Source: an uncultured Helicobacter sp. (GTDB lineage Bacteria > Campylobacterota > Campylobacteria > Campylobacterales > Helicobacteraceae). From it: a stretch of 64,000 nt of DNA. The stretch is taken from NCBI GenBank assembly GCA_949298825.1, contig CASFYB010000001.1:62001-126000 (forward strand). The letters are read 5' to 3'. The translations under genes were made by a program, and so were the position numbers. Shown piece after piece: positions 37,540 through 45,895 of the stretch (positions within the stretch are counted from its first letter, which is position 1; each line of letters begins with the position of its first letter). The notes under the pieces were generated by a model. The model was not told where the DNA came from. It did no database searches and saw only the letters and a list, made by a program, of their open reading frames with translations.

Positions 37540-39900
37540 TTACACCTTGAGCTTAGCTCCATGCTTAGTAAGTATATCAAGAACCTGATCACTCACCTTA
37601 TTAATATCTTCATCCATCAAGCTCTTATCCTTTGGACAGATTTCAAGACGTATGCTAAGGGCAAGCTTTGAATCATCTTGTACAAATATATCTAATGGAT
37701 ACATTTTAGATAGATATTCTATATTCTCATCCATCACTGCTTGATGTAATGTACTAAAGCTAATATCACTATCTATATGAAGCGTAAGATCTCTATAAGA
37801 TCTTGGCAAGCGACTAAAATCCTTAAAAATCCTATGTCCTCTATGCAGACCATCTAAATCTAGCTCGCAAATAAAAACATCAAAGATTTCCATCTCTTTA
37901 GCCAAAACTGGATGCAATTTAGAAATAATACCTATTTGCTTGCCATCTTTAAAAACCTTGGCACACTGGAATGGATGGAAAATCCTGCTTAGCTTTTCAC
38001 ACTCTTCTTTAGTATGGGTCTTAAGCTCAAACTCCCCGATAATACCCTCAATACAAGAAGCAAAGCTATAAAAATCCCATTTAGCACCCTTTGGATGGGG
38101 ATAGACTTCTGCTTGCTTCAATCCACTAACCACAAAGGCAACTCTTTGAGATTCATTACGTCTATGATCATAGATACTACCAATCTCACAAAGCTTGATA
38201 TTTTTATATCCATGATTTTGATTGCGCGCTATAGAATCAAGCATGGCTGGTATCAATGAGGTGCGCAAAGTATCCAGTTCAGAAGTAATCGGGTTAATCA
38301 AATCTAGCTTTTCATCTACAACTTCAAGTCCAAGCTCCTGCAAGCGGCTGCGTTGATAAAAAAGATAATGAATACACTCAATAAAACCATAACTAAGCGC
38401 CCTAGTAATAATATCCCTCTGATTTTTATAAGCACTATAAGTATCACTCATGCGAGGATAATCCCTGCCAAAATATGGTTTAGATGGAATCTTATCTATA
38501 CCATATATCCTTAAAATCTCTTCACTTAAGTCTTGCTCATTTTGGATATCGTGGCGATGAGCAGGCACGACGACGCTAAAAGAATCTGTAGTATTATTTT
38601 TTACTTCTATGAGAAAATCAAGTTGCTTTAAAATACCAAATGCCTCTTCGCTATCAATCTCATAACCAATAATATTAGTAAGATTTGAAAACTGTGTATG
38701 TATTAGATTTGGCTCTCTATCTTGCTTGATCTCTTGGACTTCATCATAAATAAAGCAATCACAATATGCGCTCAATGCAAGACATAAAAAATTGATCCCC
38801 AACTCAAGCTCTGGGTTGCTACCTCTGGTACTAAGATAGGCGATGTCCTTATTCATCTCTTTTGGCTTTGATTTAAATAAAAGCTGAGAAATCACTGTCG
38901 GATCTATATAGCTAGCCTCAAAAATAATCAAATGTTGGGAATCTAAATCCTGCTTTATAGCATTTCCCACTCCGATGACAGAGAGTACTTCATCCCCGCA
39001 CATCACCTGCTCAAAACCTTTTTCATTAGAGCTTACATTAAGCCATAATATTTCTTGATTCTGCTTTGCAATAAGCCTATCAGCACCATAGGCATTTAGC
39101 AAAATACCAGTCATATAGGTAGCATAGCCAATAAAATTTTGCAGTACTCCTTCTTTAAGATTATCCGTAAAACCTAGTGCTAAAGCAATCTTTAAGGGCG
39201 TGTATTTTGCATTAAAATCCACCACCTTATAAAGCAAGGAAGAATCAATCTTATTTTTTAAAGCAATCTGCATCTTTCTACCAATGCCAATTTGATTGGT
39301 GCTGATATATTCCTTAGGCTTTTTAATACTAAGATTAAAAATGCCCTTAAGCTCCCTGGCTATACCCAATACACAAAGACAATCACCACGGTTAGGAGTT
39401 AGGGATATCTCAAGCACATGAGTATTAAAAATAGGATATTCTCTAAGCTCTTTACCAAGCTCAAGTGCTCCAATACTCTCATCTAGCACCATAATCCCAT
39501 CATTAAGCTTAGGTAGCCCTAGCTCAGTACTTGAACAAAGCATACCAAAGCTCTCTACACCACGAAGCTTAGAAGGCTTGATCTTAAGAGTTTGATCTCC
39601 TTGACCAAGTATCGCACCCTCCATAGCCAAGGCTACATATTGTCCAGCTTCGACATTCTTAGCACCACAGACAATCTGCAATACCTCCCTACCCATATCC
39701 ACCTTACAGACAGAAAGTTTATCCGCATCAGGGTGTTTGGACTTTTCTAGCACCTTGGCTACGACGACCTTTGGTGGAAGTGCCACTTGTTTGCACCCCT
39801 CTACTTCTAAGCCAATCCTATCTAGTGCTTGAGTAATATCACTAACTTCAAGATGGCTAATATCAATAAATTCTTCTAATAAACTTGTTGCTATAATCAT
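37540..39900 (-). CDS. pheT: phenylalanyl-tRNA synthetase beta subunit
   Basis: A 786-residue PheT. It has an N-terminal tRNA-binding OB domain (VVVAKVLEKSKHPDADKLSVCKVDMG at about 45-70), the B3/B4 editing domain, B5 segments, and a C-terminal ferredoxin-like anticodon-binding domain (SRLPRSYRDLTLHI). It joins PheS as an alpha2-beta2 enzyme. Its start overlaps the pheS stop by 1 bp. Confidence 0.97.
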   Translation of the reverse strand: MIIATSLLEEFIDISHLEVSDITQALDRIGLEVEGCKQVALPPKVVVAKVLEKSKHPDADKLSVCKVDMGREVLQIVCGAKNVEAGQYVALAMEGAILGQGDQTLKIKPSKLRGVESFGMLCSSTELGLPKLNDGIMVLDESIGALELGKELREYPIFNTHVLEISLTPNRGDCLCVLGIARELKGIFNLSIKKPKEYISTNQIGIGRKMQIALKNKIDSSLLYKVVDFNAKYTPLKIALALGFTDNLKEGVLQNFIGYATYMTGILLNAYGADRLIAKQNQEILWLNVSSNEKGFEQVMCGDEVLSVIGVGNAIKQDLDSQHLIIFEASYIDPTVISQLLFKSKPKEMNKDIAYLSTRGSNPELELGINFLCLALSAYCDCFIYDEVQEIKQDREPNLIHTQFSNLTNIIGYEIDSEEAFGILKQLDFLIEVKNNTTDSFSVVVPAHRHDIQNEQDLSEEILRIYGIDKIPSKPYFGRDYPRMSDTYSAYKNQRDIITRALSYGFIECIHYLFYQRSRLQELGLEVVDEKLDLINPITSELDTLRTSLIPAMLDSIARNQNHGYKNIKLCEIGSIYDHRRNESQRVAFVVSGLKQAEVYPHPKGAKWDFYSFASCIEGIIGEFELKTHTKEECEKLSRIFHPFQCAKVFKDGKQIGIISKLHPVLAKEMEIFDVFICELDLDGLHRGHRIFKDFSRLPRSYRDLTLHIDSDISFSTLHQAVMDENIEYLSKMYPLDIFVQDDSKLALSIRLEICPKDKSLMDEDINKVSDQVLDILTKHGAKLKV

Positions 39901-40922
39901 TAAAATTGCTCCAATACACCCAAATCTGTTTCAAAAAAACTTCTTAAATCATTGATCTGACATGTAAGCATTGCCAAACGTTCAATACCCATACCAAAAG
40001 CATAACCACTTACATTACTATACCCCACTGCCTCAAATACCCTAGAATCTACCACTCCACAACCAAGCACTTCTAGCCATCCAGTATGTGAGCATACTCT
40101 GCAGCCTTCTCCATTGCAAAAATGACAACTAATATCTACCTCTGCACTAGGCTCTGTAAAAGGGAAAAAACTAGCACGAAAGCGCACCTTTATATCTCCA
40201 AAAAGATACTTTAAAAAATCTTCTAAAATAAATTTAAGATGGGTAAAATTAACCTTTCCTATTTCATCAACCACTAAACCCTCAATCTGATGAAACATAG
40301 GCGTGTGTGTCAAATCATAATCCCTCCTAAAAGTAGCACCAGGACAAATCATTTTAATAGGTGGTTTTTGGGCAAGCATTGTTCGAATCTGGACAGGCGA
40401 AGTATGCGTACGTAAAAGTTTAAAATCTTTAAAATAAAAAGTATCTTGCATATCTCTAGCTGGATGATATTCTGGTAGATTTAAAGCCTGAAAATTGTGA
40501 AAATCATCCTCTATTAATGGTCCAACACATAAATCAAAATTTAGATTCCTAAAATACTCAATAATCCTATCTTTAGTGTAATTAATCGGGTGCCCTAAGG
40601 ATCGCTCATTTGTCGCATAAAATAAACTAGGATCAATTTTTTCATTCAAAAGCACTTGCTGCAATTCTATATTTTCTAGCTTTTCTTTTTTAGCGATAAA
40701 GGCTTCCTCAAAGCTAGCCTTAAATAAATTTAATTCCTTGGCCACCTCTTTTTTCTTATCAGGATCTAAGTCTTTTAGCTGGGCAAACCTCTGTGTTATA
40801 GAGCCTTTTTTGCCAAAGTATTGCACTCTTAATGCCTCCAACTCTCCTAATGATAAACATCTTAAAATCTCTTGCTCAATCTGTGCTATATCTAAATTTT
40901 GTTGCATTTCTGCCATTTCCAC
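39900..40922 (-). CDS. pheS: phenylalanyl-tRNA synthetase alpha subunit
   Basis: A 340-residue class II synthetase subunit. An N-terminal coiled-coil arm (about 10-95) is followed by the catalytic core: motif 2 [19 protein letters not shown] and motif 3 [27 protein letters not shown] cluster of four cysteines in the insertion is typical of this family. The first codons (MEMAEM) offer several Met starts and cannot be settled by eye. Confidence 0.97.
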   Translation of the reverse strand: MEMAEMQQNLDIAQIEQEILRCLSLGELEALRVQYFGKKGSITQRFAQLKDLDPDKKKEVAKELNLFKASFEEAFIAKKEKLENIELQQVLLNEKIDPSLFYATNERSLGHPINYTKDRIIEYFRNLNFDLCVGPLIEDDFHNFQALNLPEYHPARDMQDTFYFKDFKLLRTHTSPVQIRTMLAQKPPIKMICPGATFRRDYDLTHTPMFHQIEGLVVDEIGKVNFTHLKFILEDFLKYLFGDIKVRFRASFFPFTEPSAEVDISCHFCNGEGCRVCSHTGWLEVLGCGVVDSRVFEAVGYSNVSGYAFGMGIERLAMLTCQINDLRSFFETDLGVLEQF

Positions 40923-40981
40923 CTTTTGTTTATTTTAAAAATTAGTGTATTCTATCCAAAATCAGTTAAAAAGGATCCCTT

Positions 40982-41284
40982 ATGCTAGGGCATGCGCTAA
41001 AATACAAGAATATCAAACTAGATGATTACATAATAATAGATATAAGAGAGCTAGAAGACTATAAAATGGAGCATATCATCAATGCTATTTGGGTAAGAGA
41101 TATCCAGCGTATCGGCTATATTGCCAAAGAGCATCCAGATAAAAAGATCCTACTATACTGTTATCATGGCAATACAGCAAGAATCTACACAGAAACATTG
41201 CTTTGTGAGGGCATCAAAAATGTATTTTTTCTAAAAGAAAATATAGAAGAGTTTCAAGAGCTTCAAATCCCCATGCAAAAATAA
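40982..41284 (+). CDS. rhodanese-like domain protein
   Basis: A single 100-residue rhodanese domain. The active-site loop carries Cys60 in LLYCYHGNTA, and IIIDIRELEDYKMEHIINA is the usual early D-x-R motif. It may carry persulfide sulfur; no partner is encoded nearby. An AAGGAT site supports the start. The gene ends in a hairpin and then the phage remnant begins, so it marks the left chromosomal boundary of the island. Confidence 0.85.
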   Translation: MLGHALKYKNIKLDDYIIIDIRELEDYKMEHIINAIWVRDIQRIGYIAKEHPDKKILLYCYHGNTARIYTETLLCEGIKNVFFLKENIEEFQELQIPMQK

Positions 41285-41303
41285 AGAATTTCCTAATTCT
41301 TTA
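41282..41303 (+). terminator. hairpin terminator after the rhodanese gene
   Basis: A perfect 9-bp stem (TAAAGAATT / AATTCTTTA) with a TCCT loop starts at the stop codon and is followed by a T-rich stretch. It likely ends the rhodanese transcript; on the other strand it follows the truncated tape measure gene. Confidence 0.6.
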
Positions 41304-41307
41304 GATT

Positions 41308-41718
41308 CTATTTATCCATCAGATTTATCAGAAATACTACCTTTTTGACCATAGCAAAGTTAGCTTCAAAGTCCATAGCCTTGCTTATCGGTTTATAGAT
41401 AGCAGCATATAAACTACCTATAGTCCCTAAGATTTGACCCCTTAGCTCTAAAACCCTATTACAAGCCTCTGTAGTATCTAGTTTCAATTTAGCAATACTT
41501 GCCTTTGCTATCTGTTTTTCCATTTCTTTTAGGGCTTTAGGCTCTAGTTTAGGACCTATTAGCTTCCTATCCATTTCTTTTTTAAAGGATTTAATGGCTC
41601 CATTTAGGGATTTATCTAGCACATCACCTATTCCAAATGCTTTTTTGTTAACTTTATCTAATGCACTATTTAGGGCGCTTAGCTCTGGGGTTATGGATAG
41701 TTTTAATGTGCTTTGCAT
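41308..41718 (-). pseudogene. phage tail tape measure protein, N-terminal fragment
   Basis: The 136 residues have the amphipathic, helical, Lys/Leu-rich character of the start of TP901-type tape measure proteins. They reach the family hallmark AMDFEANFAMVKKVV near the end (compare FEA.MA.VKKVV in intact proteins), where the sequence changes to a few unrelated residues and stops. Intact tape measures are several hundred residues long, so more than three quarters is missing. The loss ends within about 20 bp of the rhodanese terminator. Confidence 0.75.
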
Positions 41719-41777
41719 ATTTATCCTTTTTTTGTATCTTATTTAATAGTAATTTTATTTATTTTAGGGGTAGGGTT

Positions 41778-42188
41778 TTGGGAAAGATATATTTATTGCT
41801 TTATATAATTTTTAATTTCTGGGGCGTCAATATTCACAGTAACATTAAAATTCTATTCCTTTTTTTCGCTCTTTTTTTTGGTTTTTTATTTGCAAAAAAA
41901 TGGGATAGGAATACCCGCCTAAAAAAGCAGGGATTAAAGATACCTTCTTTTTATGATGATTTTAAAAGAGATTTTAATACCCTAACCATTGCATTTAAAA
42001 AAACCATCAATGCACTTAAAATATCTTTTATCTGGGCTTCTAAGGCTATTTTTAAAGGATTAAAGTGGTTGTTTAAGCCTGCACATATTAGATTATTCTT
42101 TTTTCTTATTAAAGAAGGGATAGTTCTTTTCTTTGCCTTTGTACTCACAGTTATTGTTTTTGTTTCTATGTTTACTTTTTCTTTGTGA
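41778..42188 (+). CDS. small two-region membrane protein, candidate phage moron
   Basis: The frame is open from 41661, but an AGGGG/TAGGG ribosome-like stretch sits just ahead of a TTG at 41778, giving about 136 residues that avoid the tape measure gene. It has a hydrophobic N-terminal region (two adjacent segments around YLLLYIIFNFW and ILFLFFALFFGFLFA), a basic middle (about 50-100) and a last hydrophobic segment near LFFAFVLTVIVFVSMF. It lies on the strand opposite to the tail genes. I recognise no family. Such stray reverse-strand genes in prophages are often lysogenic-conversion or superinfection-exclusion genes; that is inference. Confidence 0.45.
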   Translation: MGKIYLLLYIIFNFWGVNIHSNIKILFLFFALFFGFLFAKKWDRNTRLKKQGLKIPSFYDDFKRDFNTLTIAFKKTINALKISFIWASKAIFKGLKWLFKPAHIRLFFFLIKEGIVLFFAFVLTVIVFVSMFTFSL

Positions 42189-42211
42189 TTTTGGCTTTTG
42201 AAGCCTAAGTA

Positions 42212-42349
42212 TTAAATCTTAGGAATTTGGGCATATCTTTTAGCTAATTCTATATAGTCTAAAAACTCGCTAAATCTCATCTCCTCTATATCCTTTTTAC
42301 TAAAATGCAGGGCATAGCCAATCAAGGCTACACCCTCTCTTAGTTTTTT
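42212..42349 (-). CDS. tail chaperone extension (GpE' type), reached by -1 frameshift
   Basis: From the slippery site at 42343-42349 the -1 frame continues for 43 codons to a TAA at 42212. It contains ALHFSKKDIEEMRFSEFLDYIELAKR, which has the pattern of the P2 GpE' family (bulky-hydrophobic-HF, then an M..EF..Y...A.R helix). No separate start codon with a ribosome site is evident, so it is expected only as a fusion to the upstream 87-residue chaperone (about 130 residues in total). It is too short for a simple ORF scan. Confidence 0.75.
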   Translation of the reverse strand, partial: KKLREGVALIGYALHFSKKDIEEMRFSEFLDYIELAKRYAQIPKI

Positions 42350-42603
42350 TCATCAAGGCCTATAAAATCAGTTACTACTTTTGCTAAGCGGTTAAATTCT
42401 CCTATAGGTAAGCTTTCTAAAAAGTCAGCATCAATCTCTCCCATACTCATATCGATTAAAAGAGATTTAGCCTGTTCTATCTCATCCTTGCTCTTAGCCC
42501 TTGCGCTTTTAAGCTGGAGTAATGTAGGTTCTTGTAAGATTACAACCTGCCCATCTCTAAAAACAAATTCCATTTTTTCTTTTTCAAAAGCTTTAAGTGC
42601 CAT
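42340..42603 (-). CDS. phage tail assembly chaperone (GpE-like)
   Basis: An 87-residue protein rich in charged residues. It has FVFRDGQVVILQEPTLLQLKSAR near the N-terminus and a D-x-L-ES-LPIGEFNRLAKVVTDFIG end, like phage tail assembly chaperones of the P2/Mu groups. It ends with GLDEKN just at a slippery heptamer. In such phages the short product and the frameshifted long product coat the tape measure during tail assembly. Here both flanking partners are broken, so it probably has no function, although its frame is intact. Confidence 0.75.
   Translation of the reverse strand: MALKAFEKEKMEFVFRDGQVVILQEPTLLQLKSARAKSKDEIEQAKSLLIDMSMGEIDADFLESLPIGEFNRLAKVVTDFIGLDEKN
42343..42349 (-). other. -1 programmed ribosomal frameshift site (A AAA AAC)
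   Basis: Reading on the minus strand, the chaperone frame ends GAA AAA AAC TAA. The heptamer A AAA AAC is a canonical -1 slippery sequence, placed directly at the stop codon, and the -1 frame then runs through the GpE'-like extension. This is the same arrangement as in the E/E+E' genes of contractile-tailed phages. Confidence 0.8.
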
Positions 42604-42613
42604 TTATTATCCT

Positions 42614-42916
42614 TTATGTGATGTTATTTCTAATACTTGCAAACTGGTCAATGCCATTTACCATAAATACTGAGTTTTCCACATCATAGACTATCACTGG
42701 TGCTTTATCTATCTGATAAGTGAAAGTATAGATAGCCATCTCAAAGCTTAGTTCTACTTCTTTCTCCATCTCAAAGCTAGGTAGCTCTCCTACCTTTACC
42801 ACACCACCAAAAGTAGCGATGATTTGTGTATCTTGCTGGGTTAGGCTTACATTTGTAGCATTTTGTTTTACATAGATTACTTTTGGCAGGATTGTAGATA
42901 GTGGGGTTAGCAGCAC
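42614..42916 (-). pseudogene. phage major tail tube protein, C-terminal half
   Basis: A 100-residue fragment whose end has the contractile-phage tail tube pattern: YQIDKAPVIVYDVENSVFMVNGIDQFASIR corresponds to Y.L.ID...VIE.D..N.I..VNG.DQLA.IR of FII/Mu tube proteins. The normal protein is about 170 residues. Only a GTG at 42916 begins the open frame; upstream in frame is a TGA that lies inside the CRISPR-repeat-derived sequence. The N-terminal half was therefore removed at the junction with the CRISPR element. Confidence 0.75.
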
Positions 42917-42925
42917 GGCATTGAC

Positions 42926-42955
42926 GCCACTTCACAAATCCTTCTATGCTATAAT
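42926..42955 (+). repeat. solitary CRISPR repeat remnant
   Basis: Thirty bases match positions 7-36 of the 36-base repeat of the array at 53268, with only two T-to-C differences; the first six bases (GTTTTA) are replaced. The 3' end TGCTATAAT is intact, so the extended -10 promoter of the repeat is kept. There is no second repeat, hence no spacer. It is in the same position relative to a tracrRNA as the last repeat of the main array. Confidence 0.85.
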
Positions 42956-42997
42956 AGGCATAGCTCAAATAACCTTGACAATGAGGCTAAAATACTA

Positions 42998-43003
42998 TAT
43001 AAT
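42998..43003 (+). promoter_or_regulatory. -10 box of the second tracrRNA
   Basis: TATAAT within ACTATATAATAG, 29 bases before the anti-repeat. The equivalent box in the main locus is TATATAATAG at 54071-54080, so the promoter is conserved between the copies. Confidence 0.55.
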
Positions 43004-43011
43004 AGTGCCTC

Positions 43012-43114
43012 TAATATAGCATTAGAATAAAGAAGAATTTGTAAAGTGGCTAAAATAAGGAGTTTTTTGTAGTTTCTCCGCGGGGTAACTGCCTAGCATC
43101 CCCTCAAAAACTAC
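43012..43114 (+). ncRNA. second tracrRNA copy
   Basis: From 43038 to 43115 the sequence is identical to the main tracrRNA region (54090-54167) except for one base. The anti-repeat at 43032-43055 is a perfect 24-base complement to repeat positions 2-25. The scaffold follows: GGAG (43061)...CTCC stem, GGGG...CCCC stem and the 3' CTAC at 43111-43114. The region upstream also aligns with the main locus, but contains about 20 extra bases between the -10 box and the anti-repeat. It is followed by a TTTCTTC stretch. The exact 5' end is unknown; I give the approximate start expected from the -10 box. Confidence 0.8.
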
Positions 43115-43257
43115 TTTCTTCTAAAATGAATTATCTACAAAATCTAAATCAAAAACTAGTTTTTATACATTTTTTATGCAATATCAAAATATTAAGATAC
43201 AAAAGTATCCAAAAACAATCTATAAGTCCTAGCTTATAGCTTTAATCCCATCTGAGA
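43115..43257. other. non-coding gap between the second tracrRNA and ppsA
   Basis: No gene is seen. It contains a perfect AT-rich palindrome (AAAAACTAGTTTTT, 43151-43164) followed by T-rich DNA, which could end the tracrRNA transcript, a small GATAC-AAAA-GTATC hairpin at 43196-43209, and the left arm of the ppsA terminator. Confidence 0.5.
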
Positions 43258-43265
43258 TTAAAGCT
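43238..43265. terminator. hairpin at the end of ppsA
   Basis: A perfect 10-bp stem (AGCTTTAATC / GATTAAAGCT) with an 8-base loop includes the ppsA stop codon. A TTTTT run follows it on the plus strand, so it would also stop transcripts coming from the second tracrRNA. Confidence 0.65.
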
Positions 43266-45672
43266 TTTTCTCTAGCTCAGCTATCCTTGTCCAAGTCTCT
43301 ACGACAGAATCAGGATTCAAAGAAATAGAGCTGATCCCCTCTTTGACCAAAAACTCTGCAATCTCTGGATAATCACTTGGAGCTTGTCCACAAATCCCGC
43401 AATATTTATTATGACGTTTACAAGCCTCAATGGCCCTTTTAAACATCTCAAGCATGGCTGGATTACGCTCATCAAAGATATGGCTAACAAGCTGACCATC
43501 TCTATCGACCCCTAAAGTCAACTGTGTCAAGTCATTAGATCCGATAGAAAAACCATCAAAGATAGACAAAAACTCATCAGCCAAAATCACATTAACTGGC
43601 AGCTCACACATCACATAAATCTCTAGGCCATTTTTACCAGATTCTAAGCCATTTTTACGGAAAATCTCTAGAATCTTTTTACCCTCTTCTGGCGTCCTTA
43701 AAAATGGCACCATGATCTTCATATTAGTAAGACCCATCTCCTCTCTTACCTGCGCAAGCGCTTCTAGCTCCCATTCAAAAGCTGTATGATAAAGATCAGA
43801 ATAATATCTACTAGCCCCCCTATAACCTAGCATTGGATTCTCTTCTTGTGGTTCATAACATGTCCCAGCGATCATACCGCGATACTCATTAGACTTAAAA
43901 TCACTTGTACGCACAATCACTGGCTTAGGATAGAATGCTGCAGCAATCATACCCATCCCTTCGGCTATTTTTTTGACAAAAAAGTCTTTTGGGCTTTCAT
44001 ATCCTGCGATCAATTTTTTGATCTCTTCTGCCTCTGGGATTTTTTTACCATTTTGCAAATCCACTAAAGCAAGAGGGTGTGCCTTAATTTGATTTAAAAT
44101 AATCATCTCCATACGCGCCAATCCAACGCCATCATTTGGCAGCTGGGCAAAGCTAAAGGCTTTCTCTGGATTACCAATATTCATATAAATCTTTGTCTTT
44201 GTATTGCCAAGGTTATCAAGACGGATGGTATCTACTGCATATTCGTGAATACCTGCATACACATAGCCCTCCTCTCCTTCAGCACAAGATACAGTGACTT
44301 CCATACCAGTATATAGTCTATCTGTCGCTCCGATAGCCCCGACTATAGCTGGCACTCCTATCTCTCGTGCTACGATGGCTGCATGGCAAGTCCTACCACC
44401 ACGATTTGTGATCACAGCAGCCGCTTTTTTCATCGCTGGCTCCCAATCAGGATCTGTATTATCTGTAACTAATATCTCTCCCTCTTTAAAAGTATTCATA
44501 TGCTCGATATCATTGATGATCCTAACCTTGCCATAGCCGATTTTACCGCCTGTAGCACGTCCCTTGATCACCACCTCTCTGCTTTCATTTTTAGCAAAAC
44601 GGTATTTTTCAATCACTTGTACACTGTTATTTTTTTCTTTCTGACTTTGGACCGTCTCTGGTCGTGCCTGCACTATGAAAATCTCGCCACTATCTCCATC
44701 CTTAGCCCACTCCATATCCATGGGGCGATACTCTCCAGCCTCTTTAGAATAATGTTTTTCAATCGTAACAGCATAACGCGCTAGTGTCAAAATATCATCA
44801 TCACTAATAGAGAAAGTTTGCATTTCTTTTTGGGTTGTAGCGATGTTTTTTGTAGGATGCTCACTACCCTTTGGCGCGTATACCATCTTTACATTCTTAT
44901 GGCCCATTTGGCGTTTGATAATAGGTCTCTTGCCTGTCTCAAGCGTAGGCTTAAAAACATAAAATTCATCTGGGTTTACTGTCCCACCCACGACATTTTC
45001 ACCAAGCCCCCATGATGAAGTGATAAATACTGCATCCTTAAATCCCGTCTCTGTATCAATAGAAAACATCACTCCAGAGCTGCCCTTATCTGCGCGCACC
45101 ATTTTCTGAACCCCCACAGATAGCGCGACTTTAAAATGATCAAATCCCCTAGAAGCCCGATAGCTTACCGCTCTATCTGTAAATAAAGAAGCAAAACAAG
45201 ACTTAATGTAGTGAATCAAATCTGTCTGACCTTTAACACTTAAATAAGTATCTTGCTGACCTGCAAAGCTCGCATCTGGCAAGTCCTCTGCAGTAGCTGA
45301 ACTACGCACTGCTACATCTGCCTCTTTCATACCATATTCATCACTCAAGATTCTATAAGCTTCAAAGATCTCATCTCTCAAATCCGCAGGGAAAGGAGTA
45401 CCAAAAATAAGCTCTCTAATCTTTTTAGAGCGAGTTTTTAGCACATCAATCTCTGTAATATCCACATCTTTTAAAAGACTTACAATCTTTTCTCTAATCC
45501 CACCAGAATCTAATAAATACCAATAAGCCTCTGAAGTAATAGCAAAGCCATTTGGGACTTTGATACCTACAGGGACAAGCTCTTGAAACATTTCACCAAT
45601 ACTTGCATTTTTACCCCCCACAAGTGGGACATCTTTGTTGTTAAGCTCTTTAAAAAACTTGATATATTGCAT
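43258..45672 (-). CDS. ppsA: phosphoenolpyruvate synthase
   Basis: An 804-residue enzyme. The N-terminal ATP-grasp domain begins with [12 protein letters not shown] and has [25 protein letters not shown]. The swivelling domain carries the phosphorylated His in [15 protein letters not shown], and the C-terminal PEP/pyruvate barrel ends with [15 protein letters not shown] and [10 protein letters not shown]. It makes PEP from pyruvate for gluconeogenesis, which fits fba. It is divergent from purL and its 3' end faces the phage/tracrRNA island. Confidence 0.97.
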   Translation of the reverse strand: MQYIKFFKELNNKDVPLVGGKNASIGEMFQELVPVGIKVPNGFAITSEAYWYLLDSGGIREKIVSLLKDVDITEIDVLKTRSKKIRELIFGTPFPADLRDEIFEAYRILSDEYGMKEADVAVRSSATAEDLPDASFAGQQDTYLSVKGQTDLIHYIKSCFASLFTDRAVSYRASRGFDHFKVALSVGVQKMVRADKGSSGVMFSIDTETGFKDAVFITSSWGLGENVVGGTVNPDEFYVFKPTLETGKRPIIKRQMGHKNVKMVYAPKGSEHPTKNIATTQKEMQTFSISDDDILTLARYAVTIEKHYSKEAGEYRPMDMEWAKDGDSGEIFIVQARPETVQSQKEKNNSVQVIEKYRFAKNESREVVIKGRATGGKIGYGKVRIINDIEHMNTFKEGEILVTDNTDPDWEPAMKKAAAVITNRGGRTCHAAIVAREIGVPAIVGAIGATDRLYTGMEVTVSCAEGEEGYVYAGIHEYAVDTIRLDNLGNTKTKIYMNIGNPEKAFSFAQLPNDGVGLARMEMIILNQIKAHPLALVDLQNGKKIPEAEEIKKLIAGYESPKDFFVKKIAEGMGMIAAAFYPKPVIVRTSDFKSNEYRGMIAGTCYEPQEENPMLGYRGASRYYSDLYHTAFEWELEALAQVREEMGLTNMKIMVPFLRTPEEGKKILEIFRKNGLESGKNGLEIYVMCELPVNVILADEFLSIFDGFSIGSNDLTQLTLGVDRDGQLVSHIFDERNPAMLEMFKRAIEACKRHNKYCGICGQAPSDYPEIAEFLVKEGISSISLNPDSVVETWTRIAELEKKL

Positions 45673-45895
45673 TATGACGCGCTCCCATAACTTTCTTTAC
45701 TAGGTATTTTTCCAAAAGTGTAGCAAAAAATCACAATCAAATCACATAAAAAATCACCATCAAATATAAATCAAAAACTACACACAAAAATCTATACCCC
45801 TAAAATAATTAAAACATCTCAAATTCTTGCTTTTTTGCTAGAATCAAAATTTATATCCCTAATAAACTAGCAAATCAAGACTTTAAGGACATGCT

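Larger units (their letters stand above)
41308..42925 (-). mobile_element. remnant of a contractile-tail prophage (P2/Mu-like tail module)
   Basis: Three minus-strand fragments keep the standard tail order: tail tube, tail chaperone with frameshift product, tape measure. The tube lacks its N-terminal half, and the tape measure is cut to 136 residues. No capsid, integrase, terminase, baseplate or lysis gene is present. A plus-strand membrane gene is inserted in the middle. The left edge abuts a rhodanese gene. The right edge fuses to a CRISPR repeat remnant and tracrRNA copy. This is a decayed prophage and cannot form particles. Confidence 0.8.

Noticed and set aside
41661-41777. N-terminal extension of the plus-strand membrane gene into the tape measure gene
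   Set aside because: No ribosome site is visible for the first ATG, and the region codes for the tape measure start on the other strand. The TTG at 41778 is better supported.
42926-42955. Calling the solitary repeat at 42926 a CRISPR array
   Set aside because: There is only one repeat, it lacks its first six bases, and there is no spacer or second repeat.
42777-42968. A 63-codon minus-strand frame over the tail tube and repeat remnant
   Set aside because: It is in another frame than the tube protein, has no ribosome site and only reads across the junction.
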